64,000 bases of DNA from Micromonospora sp. RHAY321. GTDB lineage: Bacteria; Actinomycetota; Actinomycetes; Mycobacteriales; Micromonosporaceae. The stretch lies in NCBI RefSeq assembly GCF_023896955.1, contig NZ_JAMHIW010000006.1:62001-126000 (forward strand), in the 5' to 3' direction. How positions within the stretch are numbered: the first letter of the stretch is position 1; each line of letters begins with the position of its first letter. The position numbers and the translations under genes are program-made. The notes beneath the pieces were generated by a model. That model was not told where the DNA came from. It saw only the letters and a program-made list of their open reading frames with translations, and did not search any database. This document shows, in pieces, positions 1-11,149 of the stretch.

Positions 1-1123
1 CGGCGAGCAGCGGGCGCAGCCCGGCGTACACGCCTTCGATGTCCGCGGTGGTCAGCGGGCGGTCCAGCACGGCGTTGACCTGCTGCAACAGGTAGTCGAT
101 GTCGCGGGCCGAGGCGGCCGGGTGGGACCTGTCCAGTCGCCAGTCGGTGTCGGTGGTGCCGATGATCCAGTGCCCACCCCACGGGATGACGAAGAGCACC
201 GACGTCGCCGTCCGCAGGATCAGCCCTGTCTCACCGGTGATCGCCGAGCGGGGCACCACCAGGTGCACCCCCTTCGAGGCGCGCACCCGGACGCCGGGCC
301 GCAGCCCCACGTCGTTGAGCATCCGGGACATGTCGTCGCTCCACACACCGGTGGCGGCGATGACGGTGCGGGCCTGCACCTCGAACTCCGCGTCCGGTGA
401 GCCGGCCGGCGCCTCCAGGTCGCGGACCCGGACGCCGGTCACCTCACGCGCCTGCCGGATCAGCCCGACCGCGCGGGTGCTGCTGACCACCGTGGCGCCG
501 AGGCTGGCCGCGGTGCGGGCCAGGGTGACCACCAGCCGGGCGTCGTCGACCTGCCCGTCGTAGTACCGGATGGCCCCGGCCAGCGCGTCGGCCCGCAGGC
601 TCGGGAAGATCCGCCGCGCGCCCTCCCGGGTCAGGTGCCGGTGCAGAGGCATGCCCCGGCCACCGCCGAAGATCCCCGCGAAGGCGTCGTAGGTCGCCAC
701 GCCGGCGCCGTAGTACGAGCGGCGGAAAACCCGCGCGGGCAGGCCCCGCAGACCCCGACCGGCCGGCAGTGGCACGAGGAACGGCACCGGGCGGACCAGG
801 TGCGGCGCGAGCCGGGTCGCCAGCAGGCCGCGCTCGGTCAGCGCCTCGTGGACCAGGTGGAACTCCAACTGCTCCAGATAGCGCAGGCCGCCGTGGATGA
901 GCTTGCTGGACCGGCTGGAGGTGCCCGAGGCGAGATCACGGGCCTCGACCAGGGCCACCTTCAGGCCCCGGGAGGCGGCGTCCAGGGCGGCACCGGCACC
1001 GGTCACACCACCCCCGATGACCAGCACGTCGAAGCGCTCGGCGCGGAGCCTGCGCAGGTCGGCGGCGCGGCGGACCGGCGAGAGCTGCCCGGCGACGGAT
1101 CGGGAGATATTGGGGTCGCGCAC
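1..1123 (-). CDS. glpD: Glycerol-3-phosphate dehydrogenase GlpD (3' end off the window)
   Basis: Membrane-associated FAD enzyme oxidising sn-glycerol-3-phosphate to dihydroxyacetone phosphate. About 374 N-terminal residues are visible and the frame is still open at position 1. The translation has the dinucleotide-binding motif GGGVTGAGAALDAASRG near residue 30, then SSRSSKLIHGGLRYLEQLE, typical of GlpD, and later PWGGHWIIGTTDTDW. I place the start at the GTG at 1121-1123: a TACGGT -10 box (1130-1135 on the other strand) lies exactly 6 nt upstream, so the mRNA is probably leaderless. The gene is divergent from the protease at 1189 across 65 bp. No glpF or glpK is visible; they could lie to the left. 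Confidence 0.93.
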   Translation of the reverse strand, partial: MRDPNISRSVAGQLSPVRRAADLRRLRAERFDVLVIGGGVTGAGAALDAASRGLKVALVEARDLASGTSSRSSKLIHGGLRYLEQLEFHLVHEALTERGLLATRLAPHLVRPVPFLVPLPAGRGLRGLPARVFRRSYYGAGVATYDAFAGIFGGGRGMPLHRHLTREGARRIFPSLRADALAGAIRYYDGQVDDARLVVTLARTAASLGATVVSSTRAVGLIRQAREVTGVRVRDLEAPAGSPDAEFEVQARTVIAATGVWSDDMSRMLNDVGLRPGVRVRASKGVHLVVPRSAITGETGLILRTATSVLFVIPWGGHWIIGTTDTDWRLDRSHPAASARDIDYLLQQVNAVLDRPLTTADIEGVYAGLRPLLA

Positions 1124-1188
1124 CTGTCCACCGTATCCGCCGAGGCCATGGTGTCGACATGCGCCGCCCGCCCCGTACTGTGCGAGTC

Positions 1189-3759
1189 ATGCAGGCCGGC
1201 TTCCCGTCACCCGCTGGTCAACCATGGCCTCACCAGCCGTCGCCGCCGGGCCGGGCCAGTCCGTGGCCGGTGGTCGCGGCCGTGCTCGCCGGCTGCTGGA
1301 CGGTGGCCGTCACGGTGGCGACCCAGGCGGGTGGCTGGCTCACCGACCAGGTCCTGCTGGGCTTCGGACGGGACCGGGTGGGCTGGCTCTGGCCGGTGCT
1401 GGGCCTGGCCACCGTCGTGCTGGTGGGCACGCCCGCGCTGCTGCTGGCCGCGCTGCCCCGGTCGGCCGCGGTCCGCGCCACCGGCCGGGCCTGGCTGGGC
1501 GCGGCGCTCGCGCTCGGCGTACTCACGCTGCTGCGGGTCGTGCCGCAGGTGCACCACGAGGCGTACCTGGCCGCGCTGGCGGCCGCGGCGGCGCTCACCG
1601 CGCTCGTCGTGCGGTGGTCGGCACGCCGGTCGGCGCCCGCCACGTCGGTGGGCGGAGGGCCGGTCGGCGCGGTGCCCGGCGACGACAGGGCCGCGCCGCC
1701 GATCGGGGTTACCGCGTCCGGCGGCATCGAAGGCGGCTCGGCAGGCCGCGGACGGAGGGCGTTCCGGTCGGGTCCGGTGCCGCTGCTCGCGGTGGCCGCC
1801 GGGCTGGCGCTGCTGCTGCCGTGGGTGTGGCTGGGCGCGCTCGGCGGGCCGCTGGAGACGGTTCTCGCCCTGCTGGCGGCGGCCGCGCTCGGTGCGTTGG
1901 CCGCGACGCTGCTGGACGCCGCCTTCTGGTCCCGGTTCGCGATCGGCCGGCCCCCACGGCCGGCCCGTCTGGTGCTGCTCGGCGGCCTGGTCGCCGGGGT
2001 GGCGCTGCTGCTGCTCGCCGCGGGCACGGGCCAGTCCGGGGCGCAGCTACCCATGCTGCTGACCCTGCCACCGGTGGGCTTCACGCTGGCCGCCCTGTGG
2101 GCCGCCATCTGGCGTCCGACCGCTGACGGGACGGCGGAGTCCGAGCGCCAGGCCGCGGCCGCGGTGCGCGCCGGCCGGGCGGCGACCGGCTGGCTGGTGG
2201 GTCTGGCCGCGCTCGGCCCGCTGGCCTTCACCGACCCGGAAGAGATCAGCCTGCTGCTGGTCGGCACCCGCGACGTGCCGTTCTGGGTGGCGGCCGCCGC
2301 CGGCGTCGGGCTCGCCGTCGCGGTCCTGGTCGCCACCGGGTACGCGGTGCTGCTGGCCCGGCGTGCGGCCCGTACGCCCAGCCGGCGGGTGGCCGCGCTG
2401 GCCGCGGTGGTGCTGCTGGTGGGGGTCGGCGTCGTCGACGCCGGTCCCGGTCAACCCGGCCTGCACGGCGAGCGGCTGCTGGTGGTGCTGCGCGAGCAGG
2501 CCGACCTGACCGGCCTTCCGGCCGGCGCACCGGGCCGGGCCGGGCGCGACGCCCGGGCGGCGGAGGTCTACCGGCGACTGGTGACCACCGCCGACCGGAG
2601 CCAGGCCGACCTGCGTCGGGAGTTGACCCGGCTGCGACTCAACCCGGTGCCGTACTACCTGGTGAACGCGATCGAGGTGGACGGCGGTCCGGCGGTGCGC
2701 GCCTGGCTCGGCAGCCGACCGGGCGTGGCCCGGGTGCTGGTCAGCCAGCGGCTGCGGCCACTGCCGGCCCCGGCCGGGCAGAGCCGGGGCACCGCGCCCG
2801 CGCCCACCGGCCCGGAATGGAACATCCGCCAGCTCGGCGCCGACCAGGTCTGGTCGCAGCTCGGGGTGACCGGCGCGGGCATCGTGGTGGGCAGCTCCGA
2901 CTCCGGGGTGGACGGCACCCACCCGGCGCTGCGGGCCGGGTTCCGCGGCGGGGACGACAGTTGGTTCGACCCGTGGGACGGCGCCCGGACCCCGACCGAC
3001 AAGGGCGGGCACGGCACCCACACGGTGGGCAGCGCCGTCGGGCGGGGCGGCATCGGGGTGGCGCCGGACGCCCAGTGGGTGGGCTGCGTCAACCTCGACC
3101 GCAACCTGGGCAGCCCCGGGCACTACCTGGACTGCCTCCAGTTCATGCTGGCCCCCTTCCCCACCGGCGGTGACCCCTTCACCGACGGCCGGCCCGAGCG
3201 CGCCCCGCAGGTGCTGACCAACTCGTGGGGCTGCCCGGCGATCGAGGGCTGCGACCCGGGTGTGCTGCGGCCGGCCACCGCCGCGCTGGACGCAGCCGGG
3301 ATCTTCGTGGTCGCCGCCGCCGGGAACACCGGCCCGTGGTGCGCGTCGATCGACGACCCGCCCGCGCCGTACCCCGACGTGTTGACCGTGGGCGCCGTCG
3401 ACGCGCAGCGACGGGTGGCCGAGTTCTCCGCCCGGGGGCCGGTGCCGGGCGGCCTGCACAAGCCGGACGTGTTGGCGCCCGGCGTGGGCGTGGTGTCGGC
3501 CATGCCGGGTGGCGGTTACGCCGCGCTCGACGGCACGTCGATGGCGACCCCGCAGGTGGCCGGCGTGGTGGCGCTGATGTGGTCGGCGAACCCGGCGCTG
3601 GTCGGCGACCTGCCCCGGACCCGGCAGATCCTGCGGGACACCGCGACGCCCGCCGAGCCGACCTACCGCAACCCGGCGGACGCCTGCGGCGGCCCGGCGA
3701 ACGTCACCGGCGCCGGCCAGGTCGACGCTCTGGCCGCCGTCCGCGCCGCCCAGCGGTGA
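1189..3759 (+). CDS. Subtilisin-family (S8) serine protease with N-terminal multi-pass membrane domain
   Basis: Predicted 856-residue protein. Roughly the first 425 residues form many hydrophobic segments; a prodomain-like linker follows, and then a peptidase S8 domain from about residue 545. The catalytic triad is intact: Asp571 in SSDSGVDG, His608 in GGHGTHT, Ser784 in DGTSMATPQ, with the oxyanion Asn in AAAGNTG. Start choice: TACTGT at 1176-1181 lies 7 nt before the ATG at 1189, suggesting a leaderless message; an in-frame ATG at 1159 is the alternative. The domain order puts the protease on one side of the membrane, probably outside, but that topology is inferred. The substrate is unknown. 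Confidence 0.9.
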   Translation: MQAGFPSPAGQPWPHQPSPPGRASPWPVVAAVLAGCWTVAVTVATQAGGWLTDQVLLGFGRDRVGWLWPVLGLATVVLVGTPALLLAALPRSAAVRATGRAWLGAALALGVLTLLRVVPQVHHEAYLAALAAAAALTALVVRWSARRSAPATSVGGGPVGAVPGDDRAAPPIGVTASGGIEGGSAGRGRRAFRSGPVPLLAVAAGLALLLPWVWLGALGGPLETVLALLAAAALGALAATLLDAAFWSRFAIGRPPRPARLVLLGGLVAGVALLLLAAGTGQSGAQLPMLLTLPPVGFTLAALWAAIWRPTADGTAESERQAAAAVRAGRAATGWLVGLAALGPLAFTDPEEISLLLVGTRDVPFWVAAAAGVGLAVAVLVATGYAVLLARRAARTPSRRVAALAAVVLLVGVGVVDAGPGQPGLHGERLLVVLREQADLTGLPAGAPGRAGRDARAAEVYRRLVTTADRSQADLRRELTRLRLNPVPYYLVNAIEVDGGPAVRAWLGSRPGVARVLVSQRLRPLPAPAGQSRGTAPAPTGPEWNIRQLGADQVWSQLGVTGAGIVVGSSDSGVDGTHPALRAGFRGGDDSWFDPWDGARTPTDKGGHGTHTVGSAVGRGGIGVAPDAQWVGCVNLDRNLGSPGHYLDCLQFMLAPFPTGGDPFTDGRPERAPQVLTNSWGCPAIEGCDPGVLRPATAALDAAGIFVVAAAGNTGPWCASIDDPPAPYPDVLTVGAVDAQRRVAEFSARGPVPGGLHKPDVLAPGVGVVSAMPGGGYAALDGTSMATPQVAGVVALMWSANPALVGDLPRTRQILRDTATPAEPTYRNPADACGGPANVTGAGQVDALAAVRAAQR

Positions 3760-3774
3760 TCTAGGGTCGCGACC

Positions 3775-4710
3775 ATGGACGCCGAGATCACCATCACCGA
3801 GCTGACCCTCGACCTGACCCCCGCCGTCGTACGACTCTGCGAGCAGGCGCTCGACCTGCCGGAGGACGCCACCGAGGCGGGTCCCGTGGTGGACGCCCTC
3901 TGGCCCCGGGCCGCCCCCGAGCGGCTGGTGGTCGGGCTGGGCGCGTACCGGGGTGCGGACCTGGTCGGTGTGCTGCTCTGCTCGGTGTCGTCGACCGACC
4001 CCGGTCTCGGGCACGTGGACCTGGTCGCGGTGCTCCCGGAGCACCGTCGCCGGGGCGTCGGTCGGGCCCTGCTGGCGCGGGCCGAGCGGGTGCTCGCCGA
4101 GCGGGGGGTGGCCGAGGTGCTGCTGGCCGGGAACCCGCCGTACTACGCCTGGCCGGGCATCGACGTGCGTTACACGCCAGCCGTCTGTGCCGCCGTGGCC
4201 CTGGGCTACCAGCAGGACCGGACGGCCTGGAACATGACCGCCGACCTGTCGTACGACGGGTCGCCGGCGCTGCGTTCCACCGAGGCGGCGGAGCAGCGGC
4301 TGGCCGGGCAGGGCATCACGGTACGCCGGGCTGAGCCGGGCGACCTGCCGGCGCTGACCGCGTTCGCCCGGTCCACCTTCGGCGGTACGTGGGACGGCGA
4401 GCTGGCCGAGTCGGTGGGCCGCGCGGGCGCCGGCTGTCACCTGGCGGAGCGGGCCGGCGAGCTGTTGGGCTTCGCCGCCTACGGCTCGTCCCGGCCGAGC
4501 TGGTTCGGGCCGATGGGCACGGCGCCGGCCGCCGAGGGTTCGGGCATCGGCGGGGTGCTGCTGCGTCGCTGCCTCCGCGACCAGCAGGCGGCGGGCCTGG
4601 ACCGGGCGCAGATCGGCTGGGTCGGGCCGGTGCCGTTCTACTCGGGCAGCGCGGGTGCCCGGATCGAGCGGGTCTTCTTCCTGTACCGCCGGACACTCAA
4701 CGCTGAATAA
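3775..4710 (+). CDS. Tandem GNAT acetyltransferase
   Basis: 311-residue protein with two GNAT folds. The N-terminal one (about residues 1-155) has an acetyl-CoA pyrophosphate-binding loop in EHRRRGVGRALLARAE. The C-terminal one (about 175-311) is more degenerate, with GSGIGGVLLRRCLRD. A TAGGGT box at 3762-3767, 7 nt before the ATG, supports this start and a leaderless transcript. It follows the protease by 15 nt but seems to have its own promoter. Arrangements of this kind include mycothiol synthase relatives, but I see nothing specific enough to assign a substrate. Confidence 0.85.
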   Translation: MDAEITITELTLDLTPAVVRLCEQALDLPEDATEAGPVVDALWPRAAPERLVVGLGAYRGADLVGVLLCSVSSTDPGLGHVDLVAVLPEHRRRGVGRALLARAERVLAERGVAEVLLAGNPPYYAWPGIDVRYTPAVCAAVALGYQQDRTAWNMTADLSYDGSPALRSTEAAEQRLAGQGITVRRAEPGDLPALTAFARSTFGGTWDGELAESVGRAGAGCHLAERAGELLGFAAYGSSRPSWFGPMGTAPAAEGSGIGGVLLRRCLRDQQAAGLDRAQIGWVGPVPFYSGSAGARIERVFFLYRRTLNAE

Positions 4711-4796
4711 GGGCGAATAGGATATAGACCTAGATAACGCCATTCACCCTGCCTTGGGCATCGACGCCCCCTACCGTTTCGGTAGAGGAGGCAGCC

Positions 4797-5039
4797 ATGA
4801 CCACGGATGACGACCAGACCGAGGACGGCCCGCCCGTGACCTGGAAACCGGTCGGCGAACTCCCCGGCCAACCGCCGTTCGACCGGCTCGACTACGGCGA
4901 CGCCGAGCAGTTGGCCGAGATGACCGCCGGTGAGCCGGTGATCGAGGAGCCGCAGGAGATGGTGGACGCACCCATCCAGCTGCCACCGCCGTACGACCGG
5001 GCACAGAAGCGGCGCAACCAGCGCCCGCTACCCACGTGA
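4797..5039 (+). CDS. Small acidic hypothetical protein
   Basis: 80 residues, acidic and proline-rich, with no recognisable domain, signal peptide or membrane segment. A good Shine-Dalgarno (AGAGGAGG) precedes the ATG, and the 86-bp upstream gap is unusually AT-rich for this genome (ATAGGATATAGAC near 4717), so a promoter probably lies there. The C-terminus is basic (AQKRRNQRP) while the rest is acidic. A strong hairpin follows the stop codon. Real coding sequence is likely from the ribosome site and codon use; function unknown. Confidence 0.75.
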   Translation: MTTDDDQTEDGPPVTWKPVGELPGQPPFDRLDYGDAEQLAEMTAGEPVIEEPQEMVDAPIQLPPPYDRAQKRRNQRPLPT

Positions 5040-5043
5040 CGAC

Positions 5044-5079
5044 GAACGGGGCGGACCGCGTCAGCGGCCCGCCCCGTTC
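5044..5079. terminator. Bidirectional hairpin terminator
   Basis: A perfect 11-bp inverted repeat (GAACGGGGCGG at 5044-5054, CCGCCCCGTTC at 5069-5079) with a 14-nt loop lies between the convergent stops of the small protein and groEL. A short T-containing run follows on the plus strand. It probably terminates both transcripts. Confidence 0.65.
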
Positions 5080-5095
5080 TGTGTTGGAACTGGAC

Positions 5096-8060
<2,965 letters not shown>

Positions 8061-8160
8061 GAACCCTCCTCAGCGACGGCTGGAATGGTTCACGATCTTC
8101 CAGGGTCCGGCCGCGCGCCGCTGCCCCGGGCCGGCAGCGCACTCAGCGGCGGCGTCCCGC

Positions 8161-8364
8161 TCAGGCGACGACGCGTACCCGCTCCGCCTGCGGACCCTTC
8201 TGGCCCTGGGCGATCTCGAACTCCACCCGCTGACCGTCGTCCAACGCCTTGTAGCCGTCCATCTCGATCGCGGAGAAGTGGACGAACACGTCCTGACCGC
8301 CGTCGACGGCGATGAAGCCGTAGCCCTTTTCGGCGTTGAACCACTTCACGGTGCCCTGTGCCAC
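8161..8364 (-). CDS. Cold-shock protein (CspA family)
   Basis: 67-residue single cold-shock domain that binds single-stranded nucleic acid. It carries RNP1 (KGYGFIAV) and RNP2 (VFVHFSAI), and the opening [14 protein letters not shown] chose the GTG at 8364 because the family normally begins (M/V)-A-Q-G-T-V and GAGGAAG lies 8 nt upstream; an in-frame ATG 15 nt further up would add five residues. The 224-bp upstream gap is shared with a divergent acetyltransferase and may contain a long leader, common for csp genes. Which Csp paralogue it is cannot be told. Confidence 0.95.
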   Translation of the reverse strand: MAQGTVKWFNAEKGYGFIAVDGGQDVFVHFSAIEMDGYKALDDGQRVEFEIAQGQKGPQAERVRVVA

Positions 8365-8587
8365 GGTGCACTTCCTCACTCTGCGCGGCGTTCCCTGCCC
8401 CGGCGCGCGGCACGGCCGAGCGCCATCGGACCACCACCCCGGCGATCGATGACGGCCGCTGAAGCAGGTGACCGAAATCGCACGCTACACGAGGAGTGAC
8501 GGCCGCGCACGACCACAAACCGGGCATATTTCGGGTCCGTGACGGGTGCTGCGGGATTGTCAACCATCGCTGTGATAGGTATGCGGC

Positions 8588-9181
8588 ATGAACAGCGCGC
8601 CCAGCCGGGCGGACGGCAGCGGCACCGACAGCAGCGCGCCCGAACGGCGCGACGGCGCCGGCGGCACGGTGGGCACGGCGCCACGCGCCCCGATCCGGCG
8701 GGTACGTCCGGCGGACGCGGCCCGGATACGCGCGCTCCGGCTGGAGATGCTCGCCGACGCCCCGCTGGCCTTCCTGGAGACGATCGCCGACGCGGCGGCC
8801 CGACCGCACGCCGAGTTCGCCGCCCGCGTGGCGTACACCTCACGCGGCTCGGAGACCGCCCAGTTCGTGGCGGATCCCGGCGGCCGGTTCGTCGGGCACG
8901 CCGGGGGCACGGTCGCGCCACGCGAGGCAGGGCTGACGGTGATCTACGCGGTCTACGTCACGCCCGCGTGGCGGGGCACCGGGCTGCTCGGCGACCTGAT
9001 CGACGAGGTGGCCACCTGGTCGCGCGCCTGCGGCCGGCCGGAGTTGCTGCTGGAGGTGGTGGTCGGCAACGACCGCGCCTACCGGGCCTACCAGCGGCTG
9101 GGCTTCACCGACACCGGCGTACGCGTCCCCCACCCCACCATCCCCGCACTGACCGAACTCCAGATGCGCAGACCCGCCTGA
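8588..9181 (+). CDS. GNAT-family N-acetyltransferase
   Basis: 197 residues with a ~30-residue low-complexity N-terminus followed by one GNAT domain: RRVRPADAARIRALRLEML, the core strand VIYAVYVTPAWRGTGLLGDL and the C-terminal signature NDRAYRAYQRLGFTDTG. TAGGTA at 8576-8581 lies exactly 6 nt before the ATG, consistent with leaderless expression from this codon. It is convergent with paaN and separated from it by a long perfect inverted repeat. Substrate unknown. Confidence 0.88.
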   Translation: MNSAPSRADGSGTDSSAPERRDGAGGTVGTAPRAPIRRVRPADAARIRALRLEMLADAPLAFLETIADAAARPHAEFAARVAYTSRGSETAQFVADPGGRFVGHAGGTVAPREAGLTVIYAVYVTPAWRGTGLLGDLIDEVATWSRACGRPELLLEVVVGNDRAYRAYQRLGFTDTGVRVPHPTIPALTELQMRRPA

Positions 9182-9260
9182 ACCAAAGACACCCTCCCAG
9201 GGCAGAACCCCCATGATCCACACCCGAGACCCGGACGGTCGCAACCAGCGCGACCCGGGA

Positions 9261-9336
9261 GGGTTTCCGGGGCAGCCCGCCCCGCGCAGGGATCAAGCCT
9301 GACCGCCCGGAGCGGGGCGGGCTGCCCCGGAAACCC
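9261..9336. terminator. Long perfect inverted repeat between convergent genes
   Basis: 25-bp arms at 9261-9285 (beginning GGGTTTCCGG) and 9312-9336, identical when reverse-complemented, enclose a 26-nt loop. It lies between the stop codons of the acetyltransferase and paaN. The simplest reading is a bidirectional terminator; the length and perfection of the stem are unusual. Confidence 0.6.
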
Positions 9337-9352
9337 CAACCGCAACCAAGGA

Positions 9353-11026
9353 TCAGACCGGCCGCCGCGACTGCACGATCCGGAACCGGTTGGCCACGTA
9401 CGCCCCATCGGTCAGCGCCGAGTTGGCCGCCGCGTTGGCGCCGCTGCCGTGGAAGTCGGAGAAGGCCGCCGACTGGTTCACGAAGACCCCGCCGGTCAGG
9501 TTGCAGGACAGGTGCACACCGACCTCGACAGCCACCGCCTCGGTGGCGTCCAGCACCGACTCGTCGGTGGAGTAGACCCCCGCGGTGAGCGCGCCCTTCT
9601 CGCCGACCGTCCGGCGCAGCAGTTCCAGGCTGTGCGCGGTGGACTCGGTGGCGATGGCGAACGAGATCGGCCCGAACCACTCCCGGCCGTACGTCTCGGC
9701 GTCGTCCGCGCCCAACTTCACGATCGTCGGGGTACGCACCACCGCGTCCGCGTACGCCGGGTGCGTCACGGCCCGCGACTCCAGCACCGGCTCGCCGACC
9801 TTGGTCACCTCGGCCAGCCGCTCCAGCACGCCGTCGTTGACGATGGCGCCGGTCAGCTCCACGCCCCGGGCCGGGTCGGCGGTCAGCTTGCCGACCGCCG
9901 CGGCGATCCCGCCGGCCACCTCGTCGAAGCTCTTGTGCCCCTGGTCGGTCTCGATGCCGCCCGCCGGGATGAGGATGTTCTGCGAGGTGGTGCACATCTG
10001 GCCGCTGTAGAGGGTCAGCGTGAAGCCGAGGTTGCGGCACATGCCGGCGAAGTCGTCGGTGGAGTCGATGACCACGGTGTTCAGGCCGGCCTTCTCGGTG
10101 TAGACCGCCGCCTGCCGGGCGTGCGTCTCCAGCCAGTCGCCGTACTCGGTGGAACCGGTGAAGTCGACGATCTTGACGGACCGGTGCAGGGCCAGGTCGC
10201 TGGCGAGCTTCTCGCCGGGCGCCTCGGCCGCCAGCATGATGAGGTTCGGGTCGAAGCCGGCCTCGGCGAGCACCTCCCGGGCGTACTTCACGGTGATGGC
10301 CAGCGGCAGCACCGCACGGGGGTGCGGCTTGACGAGCACCGGGTTGCCGGTGACCAGCGAGGCGAACAGCCCCGGGTACGAGTTCCAGGTCGGGAAGGTG
10401 TTGCAGCCGATCACCAGCGCCACACCGCGCGGCACCACGTGGAACGTCTTGGTCATCCGCAGCGGGTCACCCTTGCCGGCGGACTTCTCCCAACCGGCCG
10501 TCGCCGGGTGCCGGGTCATCTCGGCGTACGCGTACGCCAACGCCTCCAGCGCCCGGTCCAGAGCGTGGGCGCCGCCGGCCTGGAAGGCCATCACGAACGC
10601 CTGCCCGCTGGTGAACTGCACCGCGTTGGCCAGCTCGAAGATGTGCTTGTGCAGCCGGTCGAGGATTTCCAGACAGACCCCCACCCGGGCCTGCGGGCCG
10701 GCGTCGCGCCAGGTCGGCAGCGCCGCGGAGGCGGCGGCGACCAGCTGGTCGGCGCCGGCGTGCGGGTACCGCACCGCCAGCTCAACGCCGAACGGGCTCG
10801 CCTCGGTGGCGACCCGGTCGCCCGTGCCCGGCTGGTCGAGGGGGAAGTCGCCACCCAGGTACGCCTCGAAGGCGGCCTTGCCGTCGGCGGCCGCGGTCTC
10901 GCCGTACACACGGGGGCTGGGGGACTCGGGATAGGCGGACCAGTAGCCCCGCTCCGTGATCGCGGTCAGCGCACGGTTGAGGGTGTCGGCGTGCCTGTCG
11001 TACAGGGGATGCGGGGTCTCCGTCAT
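9353..11026 (-). CDS. paaN: Phenylacetic acid degradation protein PaaN (aldehyde dehydrogenase family)
   Basis: 557 residues, the usual length for the PaaN branch of the aldehyde dehydrogenase superfamily, which acts on ring-opened intermediates of phenylacetyl-CoA catabolism. Family marks include LYDRHADTLNRAL near the N-terminus, RGYWSAYPESPSPRVYGE, VIGCNTFPTWNSYPGLFASL, the catalytic glutamate region TEKAGLNTVV, and the nucleophile in SGQMCTTSQN. The start is uncertain: ATGs at 11026, 11035 and 11038 are in frame, with no clear ribosome site. No other paa gene is nearby, so it may serve another aldehyde or coenzyme A pathway here. Confidence 0.88.
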   Translation of the reverse strand: MTETPHPLYDRHADTLNRALTAITERGYWSAYPESPSPRVYGETAAADGKAAFEAYLGGDFPLDQPGTGDRVATEASPFGVELAVRYPHAGADQLVAAASAALPTWRDAGPQARVGVCLEILDRLHKHIFELANAVQFTSGQAFVMAFQAGGAHALDRALEALAYAYAEMTRHPATAGWEKSAGKGDPLRMTKTFHVVPRGVALVIGCNTFPTWNSYPGLFASLVTGNPVLVKPHPRAVLPLAITVKYAREVLAEAGFDPNLIMLAAEAPGEKLASDLALHRSVKIVDFTGSTEYGDWLETHARQAAVYTEKAGLNTVVIDSTDDFAGMCRNLGFTLTLYSGQMCTTSQNILIPAGGIETDQGHKSFDEVAGGIAAAVGKLTADPARGVELTGAIVNDGVLERLAEVTKVGEPVLESRAVTHPAYADAVVRTPTIVKLGADDAETYGREWFGPISFAIATESTAHSLELLRRTVGEKGALTAGVYSTDESVLDATEAVAVEVGVHLSCNLTGGVFVNQSAAFSDFHGSGANAAANSALTDGAYVANRFRIVQSRRPV

Positions 11027-11149
11027 GCCCGCCATCATGCCTGAGCCACGTCGTGCAGCAGTAGCGCCGATGTCCGACCGTGCGGGCGGGGCGGGATTGC
11101 CCGGGGCGGCAGCGGGTACCCGCGAGCCTCCGGCCAGGGAGGGCGACGG

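Noticed and set aside
2047..4743. Long antisense frame opposite the protease and acetyltransferase
   Set aside because: His/Gly/Pro/Arg-rich shadow without domains; the sense genes have clear catalytic motifs.
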